A DNA stretch of 64,000 nucleotides. Source: Apteryx mantelli (taxonomy: Eukaryota > Chordata > Aves > Apterygiformes > Apterygidae). Numbering within the stretch: position 1 is the stretch's first letter; the number at the start of each line of letters is the position of its first letter. Where the stretch lies: contig NC_089978.1 in NCBI RefSeq assembly GCF_036417845.1, positions 134,968,288-135,032,287 of the forward strand, read 5' to 3'. Made by a program: the position numbers and the translations under genes. Below the pieces are notes generated by a model that was given only the letters and a program-made list of their open reading frames with translations, ran no database searches and was not told where the DNA came from. Shown here in pieces: positions 41,001-54,781 of the stretch.

Positions 41001-44000
41001 GTCGGCGCTACTTTGATGGCAGTGGTGGCAACAATCATGCGGTTGAGCATTACCGGGAAACTGGCTACCCACTGGCTGTGAAACTGGGAACGATTACTCC
41101 TGATGGGGCTGGTGAGAAGGGGGATCCCATGAGGGTTATAGATGCCAGGCTCCACTCAGACTGACTTTGGTTTCTGACAAGGCAAGTAAGTGAGGGTCGC
41201 CAGGTATCAAGCTAGTGTTGCCCATGTTATGATCTGGAACATGCAGTGTCATCTGATCCTGAACTTCCTCAGTCTGACCTGCTTCTTGTTGGAGGCAAAG
41301 AACTGGCTGATAAAACGTGGCCTTCCTTCTCCCCTCCCTCGTAATTTGAAGGGTCTTAGAATAGTTATCCAGATTTCCTTCTAATTTCCTGTGGTTAGAT
41401 GTTTATCAAAGAATTTTATGTTCAAAGCTTGAGTAAAGAGTAGGTGGCACAGTAACCCACTTTTCTCATTCCAGGCACAGATGCACCCTAATCAATGACA
41501 AAGTTTTTTGTCTTGTCGTATATTCTGGGGGAACCTCAATATTCTGTCTGTAGTGCTACTCTCCTGAGAAAGGAGAGGAAAACCCAACTGTTCAGTCTGT
41601 CAAAACTGCCAGTTTTGAGCACTCTGTTCTCTCCATCCAGCAGTGAATTTTAGATCTCAGGCCAGGGTAAATCTCTTCCTCTTGGTTCCTCATAGATGTC
41701 TACTCCTACGATGAGGACGATATGGTGTTGGATCCCAACCTGGCAGAACATCTTGCTCATTTTGGGATTGACATGCTCAAGATGCAGAAGGTAAGGAGTT
41801 CCTGTGCAGGCCCAGAAGGGGGGAGAGTAGCAAGTCTGAGATTTATTAGCTGGATCCTAGCTTTTCACATTCCTGAGCATCGTTAAAATTCAGTCCCATG
41901 GCTATGCAGCACCATTCCTGATCAAGAAAAATTTTTTTTTTTATTGGACAGAGCTGCCTTGCCTCTTCTTTCCTGTCCCTCATGTTTATTCCATTGGAGT
42001 TCTGTGTCAGTACCCTAGTGTGCATAGTCCAAAATTGTTGCTATTTGAGGGGAGAATTGCAGGAGATATTGCCAGGAAGCTGCCCAGACTCTTAGCTTTG
42101 TTTGCTAGATTCAGTGTTGGTGCCTGATTTCCAGGCTCTTTTTCAGGGCATTATTCAGATTTCTCCCATGTAAGACATCTCTAATGTCATAGCATTCTTC
42201 CTGCTGCCTTATAAACGGGTCCTTCTGTCCCAGATATTCAGATATTTTAAAGCATTTCGTGTATCTTCCTCTTCTCCTAATTTAAACAGAAATCCTAATC
42301 AAACAGAATGGATTTAGCTGTTTCTCTACAGCATAGCCCTTTTGGTACTGCTAATGTTCCCTTGGTCATCTCTGAGGATTTTCTCCTGTTCTCTCTCCTC
42401 CGCAGACAGACAAGACAATGACAGAACTGGAAATTGATATGAACCAGCGCATTGGGGAGTGGGAGCTCATCCAAGAGTCTGGAGTGCAGCTCAAGCCCCT
42501 TTATGGGCCTGGGTACACTGGTATCCGTAATCTGGGCAACAGTTGCTACCTCAATTCTGTAATGCAGGTGCTGTTCAGTATCCCGGACTTCCAGAGAAAG
42601 TAAGTGAGCTTAATTGCCTCTTTCCATTGGCCTGAGATCTACTGGAATCAGTACAAAGGTCCCTTAGGGCTGGGATCTTCTGTTGTAGGAATCCGGCTCA
42701 GAACTGTGTCTTTACCAGATGAATCCATACGTCCCTTAGATTGCCCTGATTTGCTTTGCAGGTATGTGGACAAGCTGGAGAAGATATTCCAAAGTGCACC
42801 TTCGGACCCCACACAGGACTTCAGCACACAAGTGTACGTAGAGTTTTGGTGAGAGGAGGAAGGCTGAGGCTGCCTGGGTGCGTCCCCTCTGCGCTGCTAC
42901 AGTGTGTTTTGTTGCAGGTTTCTTCCTCAAGCCTTGCCTTTCTGTCTCCATGTCTGTCACCTGAGACACTGATCCTCTTGTGATCAGTAAAGATCTAAGA
43001 CAAGAAGGTTCAGCTGAATGCCCTAGATGGAGAGGACAGAGTGCACCTACCTCAGTGTTCATGAGAGTCTCAAAAGATGTCTGAGGCCTAGCCATGATCT
43101 TATATGTATTATGTGGGGAATGCAGTACCATCTGTTACCATGGGGGGATTTCTGGTGGGTGTGTTCCATCTGCACTAACAGCAGAGGTGCTCGCTTTCTG
43201 CAGTGGAGGGAGATGGCTCAGAGCAAAGTTTTACAGAGGTTTAGGCAACTTTGCCTTGATGGATAACATATATGCCTGAAGAGATACGCTTATTCCTGCA
43301 AGAGCTATTGTGCAAGCAGTAACAGGACAATATACGGAAGAAGGAGCACAAGATTTGGGAGGGTATTTCAGTTTAAATACATGGGTTCTCTGTGTCTCTA
43401 CATCAGCTCTAAAACACCAAAGCAGTGTTAGGAGGTTTGTGGGGAAAGAAATGGAGGGTGGCATTTGTGGAAGAGAGTTCAGAGGAGGATTCTGAGTTCA
43501 AAGAGATGCTCAATCTGGAGTGAGATGTTCATTTAGGAGGGGATTGAGTTGAGACAGCCAGAAAGATTTTTGCCTGGGCAAAGGAGTGAGTTGGTACAGC
43601 ATGGTCCAGACAAATGACATCAGTGGTGAATTGGAATAGTAATGAATTGGAATAGCAGGAGGGTCTGGGCCTAGGAGAAATCATAGAGTGTTACTGTTGT
43701 CCATTATCTGCCTCATGCAGTAATTCTTAATCTTTCCCATGGGAAAATGTGATCAGTCTGCTCACACCAGTACTGCCTCAGGCAATTTCACTGTGCCTTG
43801 CTGTTTACTGTGCAGTTAGATACAGTGCTACTTTACCCATGTCAGGCTGCAACATAGTTTGGCTGTTAGACAGCTGCTGTGTGGCTCTGCACTGTCTGCC
43901 TTCTTGTCGAAAAATGGAAGTTGTTCCTTTATGTTCTCCCCACTGTGCAAGCAATGACTGAGCTTGGTGCCTGAAAGTCTTGGTGACTTTCAAGTGAGTG

Positions 44001-47000
44001 ATGTCTCATGGGACCAGAGACAGCAGACCAAGATGAGATGATCTCAGCTGACACAGCAGAGTAAGCTGATCTCTATGAGATTGACAGTCCATGGTAGTGT
44101 TAAAACTGGATGGCTGATGTGGTTCCTGGAGTAAAAGGGATTGAAGAAGGCAGTTTGATGCTAACAGTGACTTCTTCATCATTCCAGAGCCAAACTGGGC
44201 CATGGGCTACTTTCTGGGGAGTATTCAAAGCCAGCTTCTGCAGATGGGGAACAGCAACCAGATCAGAAGGTGAGACTTAGACTCAGTATCCTCATGATGA
44301 GGGTGTGTGTGAAGTATGTGTGTGTTGGATGGAAAAGGAGGGAGAACCCTTTCTGGAGACCTGTCCCGGGGCTCAGCCTGGGGCCCTGTCACCTGAAGAA
44401 GAGCATGGCTAAGAGTAGCGTGTTACAGGCCAGGACACATGCTTGGCAAATTATGATCACCTTCCTCTTTTGCTCTGATATTTCCAGGGTGTGCAAAATG
44501 GCATTGCTCCACGCATGTTTAAGTCTCTCATTGGAAAGGGGCACCCAGAATTTTCCACCAACCGACAGCAGGACGCCCAGGAATTCTTTTTGCACTTCAT
44601 CAACATGGTGGAGGTAATAGCTGAGTCTGTATGTCAAGTCTCAGAAAAGCCCATCTTTGTTTTCTACCCATTCAGTGCTATCACTGATATTAGGGGTCAG
44701 GGAGGGGAGGGGAGAAGCCGGCAATTGGAGCAGAGAAAGGGAAAGAACACAGTGAAATGGAGCAGCCAGGATCTGTGAGAGCAAAGAAAGAGTGCTGCCT
44801 TCTGCCAGGCTGTGTCTCAAGGGCTGATTGCTCAAAGAGAATCTCTTTTGTGAATGGCGCAGCTGGAGACCCATATTGTCTTCTTCAGAAGCAGGAATAG
44901 CATGGTTTCCTGGGGTTGGCTGTAGTTTCCTTCTTGCTAGCTTTTCCAGTGAACTGGGTGCAGAAGTGAATACTGTTTGGCCACATCCTGTGTGGGGCTG
45001 CTGCTGCTGTAGATATTTATTTTTTACATTCCGATGCTACACCTCTGATGATTTTAATCTCTCCCTCTTCAGAGGAACTGCCGCAGCTCGGAGAACCCTA
45101 ATGAGGTCTTCCGTTTTCTGGTGGAGGAGAAGCTGAAGTGCCTGGCCACAGAAAAGGTGAAATATACCCAGCGTGTGGACTATATCATGCAGCTGCCCGT
45201 ACCCATGGATGCTGCACTCAACAAAGGTCAGTAACATGCAGAAGGCCAGAACAGTGGCAAACATTGTGGTTGGAGATTGTACTTTTCTTGCAGAACTCCA
45301 TAAATGAGAAAGGGACTTCCTCAAGGAATGCCTTTACCACTTCTGAAGCCAGATCCTCCACCTGCTTTTCTTGTGGGATTGGGCTGTTTTCTCAGAGGTG
45401 ATATGACATAGTGATGTCTCTCCAGAGCCTTTCCCTCCTACACCCCAAGCTGGACTGTGATTTAACAGCAAAATAGAACTGCAGTAGTACAACAGTGCTC
45501 ACTGGAAGACATTTGTCTACTTTATGCTCCATTCTTGAGGGCTTGTATCTATAGGCCTATTCTGTCTCTGGGTGTTGCTTACACCAAGTGCTTTATGAGT
45601 ACCTAGAGGTGGTCTTTGACTCCTCTCCTTTATTACCTAGACGAGCTACTGGAATATGAGGAGAAGAAGCGGCAGGCAGAAGAGGAGAAGCAGCCGCTGC
45701 CTGAGTTGGTGCGAGCTAAAGTGCCTTTCAGCTCCTGCCTAGAGGCCTATGGAGCTCCAGAACAGGTGGATGACTTCTGGAGCACAGCCTTGCAGGCCAA
45801 GTCTGTGGCTCTCAAGTGAGTGTGTGTGGGTGACTAGATGAACTATGATGAACTGGATATAGCTGCATCTTTTGGAACTTCTTTGTTTAGTTGCTTGGGG
45901 AAGAAGCGTTACCAAGGTTTTGTAGCCTTTTGTATCCTGCGCCTGCAGGACATCAAAGCACCCTTGTAAAACAGAGGGGAGATCAGTTTGTTAGTGCTGG
46001 AGGGTCTGCCCCCAAAGGATTACAGCAATGCTAGTGAAATCCTTACCACTAGCTTTCAGTTGCTGCAGAGCTATGAAGATACAGTAATAATCCAGAAAAT
46101 GACCAGCTTTTGTTCTAAATTTGAAATTTAGCTTTAAAATCAGTAGCTGACAGAATATGGCAACACTGGTCTTGCTTGGTCTCTGGAACCTCTTAAAGGA
46201 AGTTTTTTAGCTATCAAAGTCTGAGGAAAAGCATTGAGTGTAACAGATGCATCAGTTTCAGAAACCAGAGCCCTGAGATAGAATTTCTTTCAGTTATTTT
46301 AAAGGATGCTAACTCAAATAGCAATATCAAAGCTTAAAAAGCAGCTTTAACTTGTCTCACTGCCTGCAACACATGCAATAGTGCAAAGGTGTAGTGAGAA
46401 GATTGCAAACTTAAGCAGCTTCCTGCTATGTTGCTACTGACTATATTTCTACAATGAGAGAGTTGTCCTCAAAGAACCCAGTAAGTCCACTAAAATGGAA
46501 GTGTTTTTCTAACAAATATTCTACTGTTAAGCAATAGCCACTATAAATTAAGTCAGTAACACAATCACATTGAGAAGTAATGTTTTGTTCAGCTTTTAAA
46601 TAATGAGTTGTGTTCAAGCATTTCTTAAGAATTAGCATTGAATATATACCATTGCTTAATAAATTTTACAGCACGTTACAATTATCCCCCACAGTCCCTC
46701 AATATTACACCAATAATAAGTATCTGTCTGTCTATTTCTTCTCCCTTCAAAAACATTCCCCTCTGTTTCACAGATGCAAAACACCCTTTTTCTCAAATTG
46801 TCTAACTTACTTAATTACATTCAATCAAATTCAGAGCCATTGTTAGCTTAAAATTTGCTGCTTCTGCCTCATATGCAAAGAAGTACTCTTGTGCTTGAAG
46901 GCTTGTCAGCTTCTCCAGCTGTATGTCAGTCTAATAAAAGATATTATTTTCCCCTACATTTCTTAAGGATTAGACTTTTAATTAAATACTAAAATCTGAG

Positions 47001-50000
47001 GAGGCTTGTAAAAACAGGATTGGAAGATAGAGAGCATGCACTATTTTTCCTCATCCTTCAAGGTTTTGCAAATGCTACATTCAGACTCATCTGGTCAGAG
47101 CATCTGCTTTAAAAATTGTTCTGTGTTTGAGGAACTTTAAGCTCAGCACATGAGAATCTTCCACAGCTCTGCAAATACATGCATCCCTGCCTTAGGACAT
47201 GCCTCTGCCCTACTCACTGCTTTCTTGAATCAACTAGAAGCCCTCAATCATTGCTGGCAAGGTATAAAAACTAGCTGTGATATTTATGTTTTTCAGAACA
47301 ACACGATTTGCGTCATTCCCAGATTATCTGGTAATCCAAATCAAGAAATTCACTTTTGGCCTGGATTGGGTGCCCAAAAAGCTTGGTAAGAAAAAGGAGA
47401 AGTTACAGAGCATATAGGTACTGGGTGTCATATATGGGCTCTGTAGTTGTTACTGGAAAGAGGAAAATAACTACCTCACAAGGACAGCAGTCCATAGTGT
47501 GTATTGTATCCCCAGTGACTTACTTTTCTAGATCTCCCAAATAAGTCCTTTGGTTTCTGCTCCTATGGAGAGGCTGAGCAAATAATGTATCTTGCAGATG
47601 TCTCCATTGAAATGCCAGAGGAGCTGGATATCTCTGCACTGCAAGGAACAGGGCTGCAAGATGGAGAAGAAGAAATGCCAGACATCGCACCCCCACTAGT
47701 GACACCAGATGAGCCCAAAGGTAGCCTGGGGTTCTATGGCAACGAGGACGACGACTCCTTCTGCTCCCCTCACTTCTCCTCTCCAACATGTTAGTGATTC
47801 TCCTCCTCTTTTCCTGATGTCTGACTCACTTCCTTGCTCTCCTTGTCTTGTCTCCCATGCTAGCAATTTCCTCTTGCTCAGTCTTTTCCTATCCCTCTGT
47901 CAGTGAATGCCGGCTGCCTTCCTTGCATGCCTGTTATGCAAGGGTGTTACGCAAGGGAGTGTGTTGAAGCTCATACTGTGTAAGATTGGGATGTGGCATG
48001 TCTAGTGCATTTACGGGTGGCAGGGGTGGGGTTTATATAAGACTTAGCTGGTAGAGGTATTTTGTTTTCACAAAGCACAGTGGGAGGTAGGGTTTGGAGG
48101 GTAGGGGAGAGCCAGTGCTTCTGAGTTCATAAGCTGAATCCTTTTGTCCCCTGGGGTACCTGTGTGTGTGACTGTGCATTTCAGAAGAGGAAGAAAGAAT
48201 ATAAAGGCTGAGTAGAGCAGAGAAACAGAACTTCTGTGAAATGAAGCCAGGCAATGGTGGTTTGGGGGATTTTTATGAGACTGCACAACATGGAGCAGGC
48301 AGGGCTGGGTGGGAGTGGGTGGCTCTAATCTCTGTCTTTCCACAGCTCCCATGTTGGACGAGTCAGTGATTATCCAGCTAGTGGAGATGGGCTTTCCCAT
48401 GGATGCCTGCCGCAAAGCTGTGTATTACACAGGGAACAGTGGGGTTGAGGCTGCCATGAACTGGGTCATGTCACATATGGATGATCCAGGTATGAGCTCA
48501 CATGGCCATGACAAAGCTTATTGCACCTGGGTCATTGTACTGCCTTGTCCCACTGCAGTAGTGGAAAGCTGAAGTAGTTTGGACCTCCAACTGTATCCCT
48601 GTCAGAGAGATCTAACTGCTCTGAGCTGTGTTCTGTTTCCCACTGCAGACTTTGCTAACCCTCTAGTTCTCCCTGGATCCAGTGGACCAGGGTCAACTAT
48701 TGCCTGCCCAGACCCTCCTTCAGAAGACAGTGTGGCCACCATTGTCTCCATGGGCTTCTCCCGGGACCAGGCTATGAAAGCACTTAGAGCCACGGTGAGA
48801 GGCCTGGATGATGTCAAACTGAAATGGTGTTCTGAGGAACAGGCATTCCCAAATTCACAGTATTCTACTCTTCTTTCCAGAACAATAGTCTGGAGCGTGC
48901 TGTGGATTGGATCTTTAGTCATATCGATGACCTTGATGCAGAAGCTGCTATGGATATCTCAGAGGGGCGCTCAGCAGCTGAGTCCATCTCTGAATCCATC
49001 CCTGTGGGTCCTAAAGTGCGCGATGGGCCTGGAAGTGAGTTCCAAGCAGTAGGAACATGCATTTTTGGGTGCAAACTCAGCATCGCTTTACCCTTCCTAA
49101 TCCATCCAGTCCTGTAGCTTCTAGCAGCAGGTTCCACAAAGCTGATTTGTTTGCTGAAATGGTGGGAGCAGGGAGGAAAAGGAGAGGGATGGCGATGTAG
49201 GGCCTAGACCCTTCAGGCTAAGACTTACCTGGAAGCAGATGAGCCCTCCTGAGAGGCAGGGGAAGTGTTGTCAAGTGAAAGATGGGGAGCACTGTGCTTC
49301 CTTCTCCCAGCCAGTTCTGGAGGCTTTTCTGTTCTTCAGGCTCCCATTGAAAAGCCAAATTTCAGTCTGTTTGGAAAATTGATGCCAATGCTGCTTGTCT
49401 GGGAGGTGCCATAAAGAGGGGGATCCCTGATTAACCATCCATCATGCATGAGCCAGATAAGCAGTTGGAAGAGGTGAGGTTGGACAGGAGTTACCATCTC
49501 CTATTCCCTGCACTCCTTGAGACCAAATCCTCACAGTCAATCTTGACAGGAGCCCACTTCTAAATTGTCACCCATCAGGTCTCACAGACCAGGTCTCATA
49601 CATCAGAAATTCTTCTCTGGAGAGGGCCTTATGTAGGGTGTTTCAGGTATGAAGCCTTCCCTCTTTCCCTGATCACTCCTCTTTTCCCTCCTCAAGAATA
49701 TCAGCTGTTTGCCTTCATCAGCCACATGGGCACTTCAACTATGTGTGGCCACTATGTTTGTCACATCAAGAAAGATGGCAGGTAAGAAGGACTCTCACAG
49801 GATAAGGCGACCCCAAGGTAGAGTTTTAAATCACTGTCCTCCCCTGTTTCTTCAAGGGTCTTGCAGGGAGGGTGATGGCAACTACTAGGAGGAGGAGAGC
49901 AGGCAAGGGGAATCAAACAGTGTCATAGCAACAGAACAGCATCCCTGAGCTTCCCTTCTGCCTGTTGCAGGTGGGTGATCTACAACGACCAGAAAGTCTG

Positions 50001-50064
50001 TGCTTCTGAGAAGCCCCCCAAGGATCTGGGCTACATCTACTTCTATCAGCGGATTCCCAGCTAG
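35065..50064 (+). CDS. USP5: USP5 (isopeptidase T), deubiquitinase of free polyubiquitin
   Basis: Twenty coding exons: 35065-35172, 36661-36786, 37008-37074, 39987-40120, 40432-40577, 40927-41111, 41696-41790, 42406-42599, 42762-42833, 44188-44269, 44488-44613, 45073-45226, 45641-45815, 47297-47385, 47598-47789, 48346-48489, 48649-48794, 48881-49034, 49697-49781, 49971-50064. All phases agree; product 855 residues (human 858). Order: N-terminal cryptic UBP zinc finger, UBP zinc finger from Cys194 (CGWKCSKC), catalytic cysteine box GNSCYLNS (Cys334), two UBA domains inside the catalytic domain (about 652-692 and 716-756), catalytic His815 in [10 protein letters not shown], and C-terminal YIYFYQR. 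It cleaves unanchored ubiquitin chains from the free C-terminal end, recycling ubiquitin in cytosol and nucleus. Exon 15 holds an alternative donor. Intron 3 (2.9 kb) and intron 14 (1.5 kb) show no gene. It is expected to be widely expressed, fitting its CpG promoter. Confidence 0.97.
38879..38931. repeat. 53-bp dispersed repeat, copy 1 (USP5 intron 3)
   Basis: Shares TAGTCCAAAATTGTTGCTAT and AATTGCAGGAGAT with the stretch at 42019-42071, with four mismatches over 53 bp. The family is not recognised. Confidence 0.8.
42019..42071. repeat. 53-bp dispersed repeat, copy 2 (USP5 intron 7)
   Basis: Direct-orientation partner of 38879-38931, 3.1 kb away. Similarity stops abruptly on both sides. The copies could be the conserved core of a short interspersed element, or a local duplication. 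Confidence 0.8.
46865..46985. repeat. Possible old interspersed repeat in USP5 intron 14
   Basis: The motifs AAAGAAGTACTCTTGTGCTT and AATAAAAGATATTATTTTCC resemble a repeat I associate with turtle and crocodilian genomes. I cannot name the family with confidence, and the limits are approximate. Confidence 0.35.
47721..47789 (+). promoter_or_regulatory. USP5: Alternatively spliced 69-nt segment of USP5 exon 15
   Basis: Two donors lie in exon 15: AAAG/GTAGCC at 47720/47721 and ACAT/GTTAGT at 47789/47790. Both leave phase 1, and the segment between them is exactly 23 codons (residues 626-648). It matches the segment missing from the known short isoform of human USP5 (human residues 629-651). 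Using the first donor joins ...DEPK to APMLDES. Confidence 0.85.
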
Positions 50065-50574
50065 AATGCCCTCTTGCTGTGTGTGGAGGGGGGAAAATGG
50101 GCTGAAGGCATGGGGGGGATGGGGTGGGGGGCAGTGAGGATAAGAGCAGGGTCTATCTCTCCCCTGGTGCTCCTCGCCTACTCTTCCTTTTAATGGCCTC
50201 TCTCCATATGTGCCACTGCTGCAACATGGAGGCAAGAGTTCTTTGACTAATAGACTGGGGCTGGAGCCCCCATGGACATGAGTGAATGGGGTCCAGCAGG
50301 TGGGGGGGAATATCTGTTTCTATAGGAAATGTCCTCACTATCCCCATCACCTCATGACACACGCAGCCCTAGTGCTTTGCTGCTTAGTGGGATGATGCCA
50401 CCTCCTTACTGTCTAGAAGAGGAGGGGGCTTGTGTGTATGTGTGGTTTGTATATCATGGGGGGACTTCTCAGCCCGATCCTCCCAGAAAAGGGAGCAGTG
50501 CAGGAAGCAGCATGGGCCATGAGCAGTGCCCCCTCTTTGTGTGCCCTTTACATGCCAAAATACACGAAGGATAA

Positions 50575-50580
50575 AATAAA
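50575..50580 (+). promoter_or_regulatory. Candidate polyadenylation signal, USP5
   Basis: AATAAA, 511 bases after the USP5 stop, is followed by a GT-rich stretch (TCTGTGTATTGTTAGGTGTT) about 30 bases on. Confidence 0.75.
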
Positions 50581-51254
50581 CATCTAAATACCCCCCTGGT
50601 TTCTGTCTGCTCTGTGTATTGTTAGGTGTTCTCCAAGAGCTGAGGTCTGAGTTCTTCTGTACTATGAGCAGAGGGCACTTAGTGCTGGTGTGGTTCTCTT
50701 GCCTTTGGTGAAAGCAGACTGCTACTCTTGTGTAGCAAAGGCACCATGAGTGCCCACTGATGCTACTATAGCAGTGGCTTCCCCCTTCCATCCCTGCTAT
50801 CTCTGCTTTTGAGTGCTGGGGTGAGGACTAAATCTATAGTCCCTGCAATCAAAGAGCTGCTGACCATGGGGGACAGAGTGCTAGGGGTGACCTTCTGTCC
50901 TGGTTCCCTCTGTCCCACTGCTGGTAGGCCTAATGCATTTTTGCTCAAGTGTCAAAATACTGTAGGAAAGTGTCTGATTCATGCCTCCTTTTAGAAATGA
51001 AAAGTGCTAAGGTCTGTAGCTGTGAGATTAGAAAAGTAGCAGAGCCTTGCATGTTTCAGCGATCAGCATGGTCATATCCCATGTGTGTTCTGGTATGTCT
51101 CTTCCTTTACAGTGCAGTCCTACATGTCTCAGTCCCTTTCGTGACCTCTGTGCTGTCTCACTGCATGCCCCACTGAGCAGGGACAGAGGCCTTTTATTTT
51201 TCGCGGCAGAGCAGGGCCTCTGATCTCTGTACATCGCTGAGAAGGGGGAGGTTT

Positions 51255-54334
<3,080 letters not shown>

Positions 54335-54766
54335 AGCAGCCTGGAGTCCCTTGTGATTAGGAGCAAGAAACAGAAGTAACAAGGAACCTTGCATTGCACA
54401 TCTGTCAGTACAGAGGCCTCCTCTGAGGCTTTTCCCCTCCATGGTCATTGTTCTAGCTGTGTTGCTAACCCCCTCACCATGTTGGAGCTCTGTTGGTGGG
54501 AGCTTGTTTCAGAGTCTTGACAGCCTCCAACCTGAACTGACAAAATCCTCAGATGCCCATTGATCATGTTGACCTATTAGAGCTCACAGTCAAGCTGGCC
54601 CTTGCCTCCCCCTTTCTCTGCAGTGCTGCAGGGAGAGAAGGCCACTAGTACAGGGGGAGGGAAGAGAGGAACCATAGTCTCTTGCATCCTTCAGGCCCAT
54701 CAGTAAGGAGCCTGTCAGCTTAGACCCTTGTGAGACATCTTACCTCTGCTCTGTCCCATATTGAAC

Positions 54767-54781
54767 AATAAACGGAATAAA
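54767..54781 (+). promoter_or_regulatory. Polyadenylation signals, TPI1 (two hexamers)
   Basis: AATAAA at 54767-54772 and again at 54776-54781, about 430 bases after the stop; a TGTGTCC stretch follows. Confidence 0.8.
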
